This document shows, one piece after another, positions 10,901 to 24,100 of a DNA stretch of 64,000 nt. The stretch lies in NCBI RefSeq assembly GCF_022201045.2, contig NC_068563.1, positions 1,736,001-1,800,000 of the forward strand. Reading direction: 5' to 3'. This DNA comes from Citrus sinensis (lineage: Eukaryota > Streptophyta > Magnoliopsida > Sapindales > Rutaceae). Position numbers and translations under genes: made by a program. Within the stretch, counting starts at the first letter, position 1; each line of letters opens with the position of its first letter. The notes under the pieces were generated by a model, which had not been told where the DNA came from, did not search any database, and was given only the letters and a program-made list of their open reading frames with translations.

Positions 10901-11089
10901 GTGTTTACCAAATGATAAAACATACTGGCCATCACCTTCTTGATGATTTTTTCTTGAACATGAAACTGCTTTGCATGGGAACTTTTTGTTCTTGGTCTTG
11001 TAGCTCTTGCTATTGAGTGTGCATAAAACATGAGATAATGGTGTGTCAATTCTTGGTGATGAATGTGAACCAATGAAGAGGGCGGCCAT
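7931..11089 (-). CDS. EGY3: EGY3-like protein: plastid membrane S2P homologue lacking the zinc motif
   Basis: Six exons on the minus strand, 11089-10442, 10148-9951, 9508-9284, 8973-8735, 8581-8427 and 8280-7931, all with GT-AG borders, join in phase to 604 residues (Arabidopsis EGY3 is about 573). The N-terminus is Ser/Lys-rich, like a transit peptide, then comes a Glu/Lys coiled region with WKTDEDFKKFMGNPSIEAAI. Later parts include GCFGFDTFFATDVRRFGDGG and GRDVVVWFMEE, then several hydrophobic membrane segments and LLPCGRLEGGR near the end. Catalytic EGY1/EGY2 have an HExxH zinc motif; at the aligned place here exon 4 begins ISTRLTAARYG, so the histidines are missing, which is typical of EGY3. 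In Arabidopsis EGY3 is linked to chloroplast H2O2 signalling under salt and heat stress. Recognition is strong from several long family-specific segments. Confidence 0.95.
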
Positions 11090-12084
11090 TGTAGTACTTG
11101 AAGAATGTTGTTAGTGATCTGTGGAGAGAAAACATTGTGAAGAGAGAAATTTGAATGGAGTGACACAAGTCTAGAAAGTTTGAGAAGTGATACAGGTGGA
11201 TGTGGCGTTGAAAGTGATGACAAAGTGAATTAGAGCCCACATGGAATCTAAATTGGGACATTGTGTGGGTGGGAAGAGATTTGATCTATGGTTGGGATAT
11301 AGGGCTTTTTTTTTTTTTTTTTTTTTAAAATTTTGGATTGCATGGTTTTTACTTTTTATTTGATACTTTGATCAATTAGCATGGTTTATCCATTTAAAAA
11401 AATTTGAAAGTGACTAAAGACCTGGCTATTGATATTTAACTACAACGTAGCGCTTAGCGAGTGGTGGGCTGCTTGAGAGCTGTGGCTCTAAGTCTCTTTA
11501 ATTAAGAAAAAGCACTTGAGTTTCTTTAATTCAAAAAAAAAAAAAAACTCAAGTATCTAGAGTATTCTAGGCCAATCTTCTTCAATTTTGATAATATCTA
11601 ACGTATTTTCTTTCAGCCTTGCATATAATTTTGTTCATCAGAATCAATTACATTATAATCTGTATGAAGAAATGGAGTAATAACATTAAGGCTATGAATT
11701 TTTACAATGTTTAAATACAGACGTAGTTTGTTAATTTTTATTTATTACAATTTACAAATCCACAATCATCGTCTGTTGGGGTACGGGGAAAAAATTAAAT
11801 TATCTATTATGTCTGTGTTTAAAAAAAATATGTGGCTTTTTGATATAATTATATGAATTTAGAGTCTATTAGATATTGATTGCAATATTTGTAAATTATA
11901 TTAAAATTAAAAAAGAGGGTTTTTTTTTTTATCTATAGATTTTTAATATTCTACTTCAATAAATTTCATCCTTGTGTCTTAAAGAATAATAGAAGAACAC
12001 ACTGTTAAGAAATGACACTTTTATATATGAAATAATCATTAGCAATATCTATAAATTAAATTTAGCTAATCTATTTGCTAAAAA
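11090..12084. other. Intergenic upstream of EGY3
   Basis: Contains the EGY3 leader and promoter on the minus strand, a T-run at about 11308-11329, an A-run near 11535-11547 and otherwise AT-rich sequence. I see no gene. Confidence 0.5.
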
Positions 12085-12392
12085 ATTATTGTCAACTGCC
12101 ACTCGACCAAGGGCTGTTAGAGGGCAGCAGTTCGAACCCTCACAAATGTAATGTGAGGTATTTTTTTTCTCAATTATAATGTATAATTGAGTGAAGATAA
12201 TTTTCTCCCTTACCTAAGTGTGAGTGGAGTAAACATTTCTTAAATATTAATGATGATTAAAAATTTAAATTGAGCTTCATAAGCATTGATGTAAGTTGGT
12301 CTCAGTAATAATCTGATTTGTAAATATCAATTATAATTTCATGTAATATGAATTGTAATTTGAGTAATCCTCTTGTGTAATAAAAAAAATTG
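12085..12392 (+). mobile_element. SINE-like element, tRNA-derived, degenerate
   Basis: A box-B-like AGTTCGAACCC lies near 12129-12139, preceded by a weak box A area. Downstream is a stretch with CTCCCTTACCTAAGTGTGAG, a TGTAAATATCA segment and an A-rich end near 12383-12390. The same pieces occur, in either orientation, in the elements at 27370-27650, 45735-45965 and 55963-56348. No target-site duplication was found, so the borders are approximate. Confidence 0.55.
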
Positions 12393-12630
12393 CTATCAGC
12401 TGAAATTTTTTTTCTACTTAATTAAATACTAGTGAAGAAATGGAGTAATAAAAAATTATAAGAGAGTTGAGTGATAAAAATAACTTCTGCGAGTTATTAA
12501 AATATCATCATTTCAAAAGACAAGTAATTTAATTTATTCGAGGGTAATTCAGAAATTTCGTTTTTAAATAAAGGGATATCCATGTATTTTTAATAAGAGA
12601 GATTGTCAATTTTTTCCTTACAGTAATCAA

Positions 12631-13274
12631 CATATACTATTTTCTCACCTACTGTTTTTATAATGGCCAAAAACCCTCTTAATAACATAAATTTATAATA
12701 TCACCCTTATTTTCAACTATTCTTTTATTTATATTTATTATAAATTAAATAAATCACATGAATAGAAACTAAATAAAAAATTAAATATTAAAAACCAGAA
12801 ATATATATTTTGATATGAGAAAAAAAATTAATAATAAATTTTTTTTCTTATACTTATTTATTTTGTGAAAATTTTCTTATAATAAATATATAAGAAATTA
12901 TTAGTAAAATGAAAAAAATTATTATAAGAAAACTTGAATGACAAATAAAAATTTATTATAAGATAAATAATAAAATATTTTATCTATATTTTTTACATTT
13001 AATTGTAAAATATTACAAAATATTTATTATAAGAAAATATTCATAAAATAAATAATTACAAAAAAAATTTTATTATTAATTTTTTTCTCATATTAAAACA
13101 TATATTTTTTTATTTTTAATACTTAATTTTTTATTTAATTTTTATTCATGTAATTTATTTAATTTATAATAAATATTAATAAAAAATAATTAAAAATAAA
13201 AATAAAATTATAAATTTATTCTGTAAAAAAATTTTTTAGCCATTATAAAAATAAAAGTTGATAAATGGTATATG
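12631..13274. mobile_element. Foldback/MITE element with about 260-bp inverted arms
   Basis: Starting with CATATAC at both ends, the left arm (about 12631-12896) is the reverse complement of the right arm (about 13017-13274). Examples are TTTTTATAATGGC at the outer part and TTATAAATTAAATAAAT plus ATGAGAAAAAAA further in, with scattered mismatches. The loop is about 120 bp and very AT-rich. No convincing target duplication was seen. It ends about 70 bp before the G/A-rich leader of PRP40 copy 1, so it lies in or next to that promoter. The matching position upstream of copy 2 lacks it. Confidence 0.8.
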
Positions 13275-13339
13275 GAAATTGGCGATCCCCCTTTTAATAA
13301 ACCAGGCACATTAAAAAAAAAAAAAAATTGGGCAAAACG

Positions 13340-13493
13340 CAGAGGCAGAGACGAGAAGAATAAGAACAAAGGATTTTGCAGAACCCTTTGAGCTTCAACA
13401 CTGAAATCAACACACACAAAGCGAACACGAGAATAGAAGCTCAATTAGTCACTCATATGCTGCCTTGCTCTTTTGTCTTTCAATTTCTTCTAG
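13340..13493 (+). other. Leader (5' UTR) exon of PRP40 copy 1
   Basis: A purine-rich stretch ends in a good donor (TCTAG then GTAAAT, exon end 13493). It resembles the leader of copy 2 ending at 28829 (shared GCTCAATTxxTCACTC and TTTCTTCT segments before the donor). The next exon begins at 15072 after an acceptor and carries the ATG at 15102. The start of transcription is not visible; 13340 is a guess. Confidence 0.6.
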
Positions 13494-13591
13494 GTAAATA
13501 GCTTTTCTCACGCAAATTATCAAACACTTCACGTTCATTTCTCGCCCGCCTTCTCTTTTTCGTCCTTGCGTTATCTAACGAGAACTAATAT

Positions 13592-13675
13592 TCTCATTAT
13601 TTGTAACTATTCTGTCAGCTCTCTATTTGATTAATAGTCTCATTATTTGTAACTATTATGTCAGCTCTCTATTTA
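13592..13675. repeat. 46-bp direct repeat in the leader intron of PRP40 copy 1
   Basis: Two units, 13592-13637 and 13638-13675, share TCTCATTATTTGTAACTATT and TGTCAGCTCTCTATTT. They lie about 100 bp inside the first intron. No such repeat is seen in the copy 2 leader intron. Confidence 0.8.
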
Positions 13676-14558
13676 GATATTTTAGTTTCATAAGGCTGCA
13701 ATCAGTCGATTACTTTTATTAGAAGCCCCATGTGAGTTAGAAGTTTGTAAATTTAGGGATTTTTTTTAACAGAACGTGATAGTGCCACTTTTGTTATCTA
13801 TGTCTCTAGGACTTTGAATCTTCAATATTACCTTAATGGGTGTGTGACCTTTGAGCATTTGTATGTTTTTGTATATTGTTCGCTTAGATGTTGCGGTGCT
13901 TCCCACATTTTGGGATCTGGAATTAATGCAATCTGTTAGTAAGTTTTGAGTTTTGAGCTTAATTTATGCTCATTTGCCTATTTTATTGTTATTGGATCAA
14001 TGAATCTGTCAATTAATTTGAGGTTTATTTGCTGAAAAAGGTGGGAAGCAGAGGAGTGATGATGTTTTCGTGAATGACTTAAGATTGTATTGTTATGTGT
14101 TCTTCAATGATTTCTTTGGGCTAATTACGTGGGTTTGTCTTTTTTTTTTTTAATTACCTGATCAGTTAATCTGTTGTTTCTCTGCTTGGAAAATGGAGGA
14201 AAGTGGAGTAATGTATTATTTTTGAGATATCCTTGTAAGGAGAAGGAACTGGAACTTATTAGTTGTGTTTTGTGTGATGTTGAAAGACTTCATGTATCTG
14301 AGATGATTGTTTTTGTTTAGCTTTGCAATGGATGTATAACAATTTATAATAGAGAGGACTGACAAGGTGAAAAATCAAAATTTTCACAGTAATGATTCCC
14401 AAGATGGGTGTTTCTGTAGTAATGGTGCAAATTTGTAAGGGTTTGCATAGAATGGTATCATGCACCCAGGAGATTAAGAAATGAGGAAGAAGTGCAGATT
14501 ATGAGGAAAAATAAAGAGCATACGTCTCGAGTTGCCGATGTGAGAAAACTTAGAGATT

Positions 14559-14600
14559 AAGAGAGAGAGAGAGAGAGTGTGTGTGTGTGTGTGTGTGTGT
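14559..14600. repeat. Compound (AG)n(TG)n microsatellite
   Basis: A run of AG dinucleotides passes directly into a run of TG dinucleotides in the leader intron of PRP40 copy 1. The corresponding copy 2 intron does not have it. Confidence 0.9.
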
Positions 14601-15101
14601 ATTTCCTCCTGGACATCTTTCCCAATTACCATACGTTGCACTGGATATCTTAATTCTTTCATTGCCTCGTTGATACACTTAAGGAATATATCTACCGAAC
14701 AGATGGCTGGGATAAATATTTTTGTTATGTCTAATCTGTAGATAGTTGTTATTCTGCATTTTTTTTTCGTTTGCTTCATAATCTCATTGGTGCATGATGA
14801 TACTATTTTATTCCTTTATGTGGTTAGATCTTGCTGACGTTATTACCGTGGCAGTTGCTGCGTATATAGTGCAATTCCTCATTTACTTATGATTTCTCTT
14901 ATATGTTATGAAGCCTCATATTACTTTTGGAGCAGCACTGCAAGCTAATGAGTGGTTTTCTTCCTAACATGCACACATTCACGCCCACACTCATTTCTTT
15001 CTTCGTGGGCCTGTTTTAACCATACCATTTCAGGGATCACTAACTCTATATATTATTTGTTGGTTTTACAGATAATCTTTGAGGCCCACTGCATTGGTGA
15101 A

Positions 15102-18100
15102 ATGGCCAATAACGCTCCTTATTCTGGTGCTCAGGTAGTGTATGACCAATCTTAGTAGTTTGTATATTATGATTATGCTCACTTAATTAATTATCTTTTG
15201 CTAGTTTGAATTTCGCTTTCTCCTAGAAGACGCCTCCAGTGGTTGATCTATGGATCCTCTTAGAGGTTTTTTCCACAATATTCACATTATTTACTTTTTC
15301 TTTCTTTTTTTTCCAGTTCCGGCCTGCAGTTCCAGCGCCACAGTCACAACAATATGTTCCTGTGGCTTCTCAACATTTTCCACCAGCTGGACAAGGTGTT
15401 TCTGTAATGAATGCTGGATTACCATCTCAAAATATGCAGCCTCAATTTCCTCAACTTATGCATCAGTTACCAGCAAGACCCGGCCAACCAGCTCCAAGCC
15501 ATGGTCCACCACCACCCCAGGTGGTACCATTGCCAAATGCTCAGCAAAGTAATCACATTGCATCTGGATCATCACTACCTCAGGCTAATGTTCAGGCTCC
15601 TACTAGCTATGCATCTAGTTTAGGTGGTCTTGCAAGACCTTTCTCTGCATCATACACTGTAAGACCATTCATAAGTCTGCTCATATTTAACTATTCTGGT
15701 TTGCTTTAGTATCTGCAGTCCTTGATATCTTCTTTATCATTTCTCTGCAGTTTGCACCATCTTCATATGGCCAACCACAAGGAACCGTTAATGTCAATAC
15801 TGGGAATCAGTATCAGCCCATGTCCCAAATGCATGTTCCCAGTAATCCTGCTGGAGGACAACTTGGTGTGTCCATTAGCCAGAGTACCAGTACACCTCTG
15901 CAGCACACCCATGAACAAGTGGCTGCTAACACTGCCCCCACTATGGTCAAAACCATCTTTTTTTGCTTTTGTTGTTAATTATTACTTCATATCGCTCATA
16001 TGCTTATTATATTATATGGAAAACTTTTTGCCCTTTTCATTGTATGAAATGCCCTGTGTACAAGTTTTTTGATGTTGTCAACTACTTTACATCATTCCAG
16101 GCATCTACTTTTCAGCCTAAGTCTGCAGAAGTGGCCCAAACTGATTGGATAGAGCATACTGCTGCTGACGGAAGAAGGTATTTTATTGTGATAGGTGCAA
16201 CTGGTCCTATTTGTATTTTTATTTGTCACATGTGATTGCAGATTTTTTAATGTTTCAACTTTCAAGGGATCACATAACAGCAAAACATATTTGACTTAAA
16301 AGAAACATTTACTGATAACATTAAAAAATATTGTTTTCTAGAGCTTTTAAAGGCCTTTTGTAACAGTTTCATTGCTATAGGCCAGGGTACGATGAGCTAT
16401 TGTTGGGCTATTGTTTTAGCTTCTTTCTTTAGTAGATATTAATTTTCTTTAATAAAGCCAAAGAGGATTATTTTGGTAGGTATTGATTTTCTTAATTAAA
16501 GTCAAAGAAGGTTTTAAACCAAGTCAACGATTGCTAGTATGACTTGTTCATAATGCCAATAGTTTTATTCTCCCTAAATAGATGGAAATCCTTCCTTCCA
16601 CATATATTATGTCCTTCTAAATTATTGGTTGTTGCTATTTTTGAGAGTACACCTTGAAAATTTTAGCTTCTTTTTGACTCTGGTATGATTTGAAGAAAAT
16701 TGAAACACCATTTAGGCATTTACGAAAACAGTGTAGATGACGTTGGCTATTGCTTTTTTCTTTCTTGATGAATGCTCTATTGATGCCGTTAAAAATAATG
16801 GAGAAAAAATTATAATGCACATCCTACAATGGCATATTTCTTTATTGTTATTACCTTGTGTCACTTGTCACAATTTCATTTGGCATATTATTAGTTGTTG
16901 ACAGTTGCAATATGTCACCCAATTCTCACAAGTTAGTCCATGTTTGATTCTGATAGAAAATTTGGTGGCAGAGTACTGAATCAGCTTTTCTTAAACAATT
17001 TGCATCATTCTTGAACTTTTAACTTCCTGGTTTAGCTACAGCATTATTTTTATTGTATTCTTCTGAAGGCGTCATTTATATTTTGTTTATCACACTAATT
17101 GAATCTTCTGAATTTCTTTAGATATTATTACAACAAGAGGACAAGACAATCTACTTGGGATAAACCTTTGGAATTAATGACACCAATTGAGGTGAGTCAG
17201 ACTACTTAGTAGTGTGTCTCCAAACCTTTCTTCTTAGTGGCTTGTTATTACAGTAATGGATAGCTCATTAACGACTGTTGCTAAAAGAAGGTAATTAGTA
17301 CACCTTACCCAGGAAGAGTTTATGTTTGCCCTTTCAGTTTGATCGAGGTTTTATCGCGTTGAATGTGTGTCTGTTATGTGTCGCATATTATTTATACTTG
17401 CTGCAGGACCCCACTTTTGGGAGTAGTTCTTATCTCTCAAGTATGCAACCATTTGTTTACTTCTTATGTCCACTTTGAGGTTACTTGCCTATATCAAGTC
17501 TATGGGTTCGATATTCTGTTTCTCTTGAAAGAAGTGATCTAACCAGTCTGCTCCATTTCTATTTTTATTGGTATAAATGTTTGGATTTTAATTTTCTTTT
17601 CATATAGTTCCTGACAAGTTCTCTTTTCTAAGGGAGAAGACATAGTTGTTAAAGATCGTTTTGCCTTTGATACCATCACCCCAACTAGGGGTGGGCAAAT
17701 CGGGTTTCGGTTCGGGTTGTTCGGGTTTCGGTTTGGGTTTCAACCCGTTCGGGTTGGAGAATTGAACCCAATCAGGTTGAAAACGCCAACCCGAACCAAA
17801 CCGAACCGAATTTAATTCGGTTCGGTTCGGTTTGGGTTGACAATTCGGATCGGATTGGGTTGATAATTCGGGTTACAATTTCGGTTCGGATTAATTCGGG
17901 TTAGTTCGGGTTAGAATAATTCGGGTTAGTTCGGGTTAGAGTGGATTGAAACAATTTAATCTAAAAAACAGGAAAAATTAATCAATTAATCAATTAATCA
18001 ATCAATTAATTAACAATCTCCAATTTAATTAATAATAACAGCAGCAGCAAACCCGCTCCAATTTAATCAATAACCGTCTCCACTCTCCAATTGTTCAATT

Positions 18101-21100
18101 ATCAATAAACCCACTCCAATTTAACTAATAGCAATCTCCATTTGTTCAATTATCAATCAACAACAACAAACCCACTTCAAATAATTGAATAATTGTCAAT
18201 CAATTAATTAAAAATTTACAATTTAATTAATAGCAACAATCTTGTTGGGTTTAGCTCTTCGTTTTGGAGTGAGTTTGGGGTTTCTGTTTATGTTTATGTG
18301 AAGATGTGGTGAGAATGAAAAAAAGTTTCAGCAAGTTACAGCGTCGCCATCGGCAAGGCAAGACAAACCTTGATCTCGGAGGTCGGAGCAGCTACAGCGT
18401 CGGCAGATCGAGACTATGCTGGGCTGAGTGGGACGCGAGGTGAACGCACAGCGCAGTTGCGGGCGAGGCGTGCTGGCTGACGGCGAGTGGGCTGCAGTGA
18501 ACGGCTGGTGTCTATTGGAGCTGGACGGGGCTGCTGGCTGCTGCTGTGAGTGCTGTTGTCGTGGGCTGCTGTGGCTGTTGTCTGTTGGAGCTGAAGTGCT
18601 GAACGGGGCTGCTGTGGCTGCTGCTGAAGTGCTGATGTCGTCGGCCACAGTTCTCAGAAAGTGAGAACTGAGAAGAGGGAGCAAGGAGGGGGAGGCCGGG
18701 AGGGAGATGAAGTGAGAGATTTTTTTTTAGGGATTTTTAGGGATTTTTTTGTTTAATTAATGTATATATATTTTTAATTTAAAAGTTAAATCTTAAAAAA
18801 AAAGCTTCAACCCGAACGGGTCGAAAATTCGGTTCGGTTGAAGCTTTGAATCCGTTCGGGTTTCACCGGTTAATCCAAACCGAACCGAACCCGAAATAAA
18901 TTTCGGGTTCGGTTCGGTTCAGATTAACCCGAACCGAACGCCCACCCCTAACCCCAACCTTCTTCATTTTTTTAAGAGGAATCCTTCTCATGATAGTTTT
19001 TGTTCAGTTTTGTGATCCCCAAAACTGCTGAAAGGTGTTTTTTTTTTTTTTTTGGGTAATAAATATTAAAACAAAAAATGTTGGTCTCCCTTTTGCTCCC
19101 TGTTTCAGTTGCTTTCCTCCTTTTGTTCTCGTTCGTATGAAATAATTCTTCCTCTACAATTATTTGTATAGATGGAAACTGTTTAAATGATTAGTTCATC
19201 AGTAGCATATGGCTCCAGAATGAAATTTGTTTGTGACTGTATATTACCTGATTTATTGAAGACCTTTTACAAATAGACCACTGAACGGTTTCAATTTTAA
19301 CATGTTTTTAATTTGTCGTGATGATTATACCATAACGTGCATTCTAGGTATTCCATATGGGCAAGTATTTGCCAAGGTATTGTAAAATTTGTCTTCTACT
19401 GGTATCTATTTGCACCATGTTGGATATTACTGCAAATGATTTACTGACTCCATTTGAAGTTTTATCTTTTTATCTTGTTGGTTTATCCATATATGTGTGC
19501 ATGACTATCATAGCTTTAAAGTTGCTTACAGGTACATGCTGTGACACTCTATTGAGAGGTAGGAAATGCTGTGTGTCTTTGCTGCTTGCTGTACCTTTAT
19601 TGCATGAATTTAGTCAATTTTTCCATTTGTATTGTTTGTTTGATTTGTATGATTATCTGCTGGTTATATCAATTCTTTGGCAATTATATGTTCCTCACAA
19701 GTTTAATTGAAAAATGTTCACTTGTGACTTAAATTTGTCATAACATCGATTTTGACCATAGAATGTGACTGTTCATGGGGTTATTTTTCTGTTGTATTTT
19801 ACATTTCTATTCATTTTCTTGCTTTGACTGGGGGCATGGATCTTAGTTGAGAGAATCTTAGAACTTTAGGATCTTATTTTCATTTTGTAACTGTGACAGA
19901 GGGCCGATGCAGCGTCTGACTGGAAGGAATTTACAAGTCCTGATGGAAGAAAGTAAATATCTAAATTTTTTTAGGCCTATCACAAGCTTGACAACTGCAC
20001 TCATTCACGATTTGTGGTTCTGACTTACTTGTGAATGTTTGTCAGGTATTACTACAACAAGGTTACCAAGCAGTCAAAGTGGTCAATACCTGATGAGTTG
20101 AAGGTTTCTTATTTTTCTTTTTTTTCCTTAAATACATTTGAATGAACGATAACTTACTTTTATTTGTTTGAAATCTTACTTCTTTTCTTTTTCCATGGTT
20201 ATTTTTTAAAATTCTTGCTTCTAGTTGGCCCGTGAACAAGCAGAAAGAGCATCTACCAAAGGAACACAGTCAGAAGCATCCCCTAATTTGCAAACATCAA
20301 ATTCTGTTCCTTCGTCAGCGGTTACAGCATCACCTAATGCTGATATCTCATCTTCAACAGTTCAAGTGGTAGCATCAAGCCCAGTTTCAGTGGTTCCTAT
20401 AATTGCTGCCAGCAGTATACAACCTGCAATGGTCTCTGCATCTTCAGCCTCACCTGTCATTGCTTCGTCTGTGGCAGTGAGTGCAGATGGAATCCAGACA
20501 ACTGTAGATGCTCTTACACCAATGATTTCTGTATCTTCAAGTGTAGGAGATGCTGTAACTGTCAATACAGATACGGAAACAAAGTACTCGTCTCTAGCTG
20601 GTTTTGTAGTATTATGATTATATTTCTGCAATTGGTGTGTTGAGTCCCCTTTTGTTTTTGGATGTTGTAGGAATTATTCAAGCAACTTGCCAGCTTCTAA
20701 TGTTGTTGCTGCCGCAGTTGAAGTCCCTGCACAAGAGACAGAGGTATACAACAGTTTCCCTTTTCAAAAATTTATGTTATGATTGTGTTTGAGATAATAG
20801 AAACCTACTATTTTCTGTAAATCTCTTTAGAAACACGGCTTCATTGGCCTGGTGCCTGAATTTTGTGTTTGAAAAAGGTTTTAAAATAAGGGTGTTAGTC
20901 AGCAGGTTTTTAAATTTGTTTTGTAAAGCATGATTTCAGAAGTTTTTATATTCTCTGAAAGACAGGTTCTATCAAAGAATTTTCTCTCTTTCTCTTGTTA
21001 TCATTTTTAACTGCTTGATATACTCCCTTGTGTTGTCAATGACGTTGTTGCCTTGCAGGAAATGCGGAAAGATGCTGTCACAGGTGAAAAAATAGGTGAT

Positions 21101-24100
21101 GAATTGGAAGAGAAGACAGTTGGGCAGGAGCATTTAGCATATGCTAATAAGCTGGTATGTGGAAAACTTGCTATTATTCAGTCAAATAATTTTACTTTCC
21201 TCGTTATTAATATTCTTTTAATGTTTACTGTCCTTCAATATTTTAGGAGGCTAAAAATGCCTTCAAAGCACTTTTGGAGTCTGCAAATGTTGGGTCTGAC
21301 TGGAGTTGGGATCAGGTATTGTTGAGCTGTTGAAATCTACTTTTATCTTTCTCATATCATTTATCTTAATTTCATACAAAATAACAGGCAATGCAAGCAA
21401 TAATTAATGACAGAAGATATGGTGCTCTAAAAACACTTGGAGAACGGAAGCAAGCTTTTAACGAGGTAAAATCTTTGTGCCGAAATATGTTTTAGTTGAG
21501 TATCTATCAAATGTTGGCAGTTTGCTGGCTTTAAAATGTGTAATTAGCATGCATTTTTGTTTTCTTTTGGTACTTTTTCTATCCTACTATATGTCTGTTC
21601 CTCAAACTATTTTTTGTTATATAATTGATTTTTTGCTTCAGTACCTGGGTCAAAGGAAAAAACAGGAAGCCGAGGAAAGGAGGTTTAAGCTGAAAAAGGC
21701 GCGGGAAGATTATAAAAAGATGTTGGAAGTAAGTTGTTTACTGTTTTTGGAGATGATTTCTATATTAATCGATAGATGCAATTCACTTACTTTCTCACAT
21801 TCACTTTGGTTACTATTGCAGGAGTCTGTAGAGCTGACATCATCTACTAGATGGAGGTTTGAATTTTGCTACATAATTCCAATTTTCTGATTTTGCGATT
21901 TAAAGTTTCTGATTTGTGCTTGCATTTATTGTTGTCGTTTTGGGGTTAAGTCCTTTTGCTGATTGAATATTTTAAACACCTTTCAGTAAAGCAGTGACTA
22001 TGTTCGAAAATGATGAACGTTTCAAAGCTCTAGATCGAGAAAGAGACCGCAGGGATCTGTTTGATGATCACTTGGAGGAACTCAGACAAAAGGTACGCTT
22101 CTCTTCAAGCCCTCTTGTCTGTTTATGGGATTTGTATTGTGGATGCGTACCTATGCCCTACCTACTCTGACATCCCAACCATCATTTGCTCTTACTGAAA
22201 TTAAGTTGGGCTTACTGGTTAGGAACGAGCAAAGGCACAGGAGGAGCGCCGGCAGCATTTAATCGAGTATAGGCAATTTTTAGAATCCTGTGACTTCATT
22301 AAGGTACCTTTTAGCCAATTTTGTTTCTTTTCAGGCTATCTTGTTCTATTGCTCTCTTATGTTTTACTGTACCTCTTCAGGCAAGTACCCAATGGCGAAA
22401 GGTTCAGGACAGGTTAGAGGCTGATGAAAGATGTTCACGCCTTGAGAAAATCGATCGGCTGGAAATCTTTAAGGTAACTCCTTTCTTTGTGCTATAGATA
22501 GCCTGCATTTCTCCTTTGAGGTGTTTTTTAACCAAATAATTGAGCTGAGTTTGAGATGTTGTGACAGGAATATATTATTGATTTAGAGAAAGAAGAGGAA
22601 GAGCAAAGGAAGATCCAGAAGGTGCTTTAGTTATATGCTATTGTGGTTTTGTTTGACTGCTATTTCTCTCTCTTTTTCTGGGAATTTTTCGTTTCTTACT
22701 CTGTGGTCATCACAGGAAGTACTAAGAAGGGCTGAGCGCAAAAATCGCGATGAATTTCGAAAGTTGTTGGAAGGAGATGTTGCTTCAGGCACTCTTACAG
22801 CCAAAACTCACTGGCGTGATTATTGCATGAAGGTTAGAATGCAATTTGATTTTTTTTTAGAAAAGTACACGCGGTTGCTGCAATCCTGCTAAGTCCGAAT
22901 ATAGATGTTTTATGCATTCTTCCTGGTTTTCTATATGTGTTTGCTCACATTAATGATTGATTTTAGGTTAAAGATTTACATGCATATATGGCAGTCGCCT
23001 CTAATACCTCAGGCTCAACTCCGAAGGATTTATTTGAAGATGTCGCTGAGGAGCTACAGAAACAGGTGATATATGGATGCTAGCTTTGGTATTCTATTTG
23101 AATATCAATTTCTGGTATAACGTTCAAGCAATATACATTCACAAATTAAGATATACGAGGAATTAAGTTTTCATAAGTTTGTCTTCCTTTATTGACTTTT
23201 TTATCATTCAATTCCAACTAATCTTATATGTATAAAAAGTTTTGGATATTATAGTCCTCTATACTTTTGTTTTTAATTTCTTTTCTACACATAATTCTCC
23301 TGTAAAATATTGGTATGCATCTAAGAGTCAACGCTTGAACAATATTAGAACTTAAGCCATGCTTTATAATATTAGAATTTTAACCATGCTTTATAATGGT
23401 GTTGATACTTCATTGCTGTGCAACCTGAGCAATAGCATTGTAAAAATAAAATTTGAATGCGGGGTCTGCAGCTCTTGTTCAAAAGCCTCAGATCATATGC
23501 TGATCTTGTGTTTATACTTTCATAACAATTATTATTCATGTGTTATGGTCAAGCTCATCTCCCTTATGGTTCTCACAAGTTTGAAATTTTGCCTTCATGT
23601 TTGCTATTTACAGTACCAAGAGGACAAGACTAGAATCAAAGATGCAGTTAAGCTAAAAAAGGTATGATTAATTAATTCCTTTTCCCAGTTGATATCTTAA
23701 ATTGCTTAGTTGTCTGATCTTGTGATTTGTTTATAGATCAGTTTGTCGTCAACTTGGACATTTGAAGATTTTAAGGCTTCTATTTTGGAGGATGTTACAT
23801 CTCCACCTATATCAGATGTTAATATAAAGGTTTGTATATGCTCTTGGTAGTTACTCTTTATTGTGATACCAAAAAAGGATTCACTTTGAAAGGAAAATTT
23901 TATGTGCCTTTGCAGCTGGTTTTTGATGACTTGCTAGAAAGAGTGAAGGAGAAGGAGGAGAAAGAAGCTAAGAAACGCAAACGTCTTGCAGATGACTTTT
24001 TCGCTCTACTATGTTCTATCAAGGTGTACATGCATTGCCAACTACATTATTGATGCTCCAACACATGATTTTCTTGCGGTTATGCAGTTTTTGTGCTTGC

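Noticed and set aside
14474..14779. Minus-strand frame with a HTHTHT/LSLSL stretch
   Set aside because: Produced by the dinucleotide repeat in the leader intron of PRP40 copy 1.
18328..18684. Open frames on both strands inside the hAT element
   Set aside because: Low-complexity Ser/Ala/Gln or Cys/Gly/Ala-rich translations of a GC-rich stretch; no transposase motifs.
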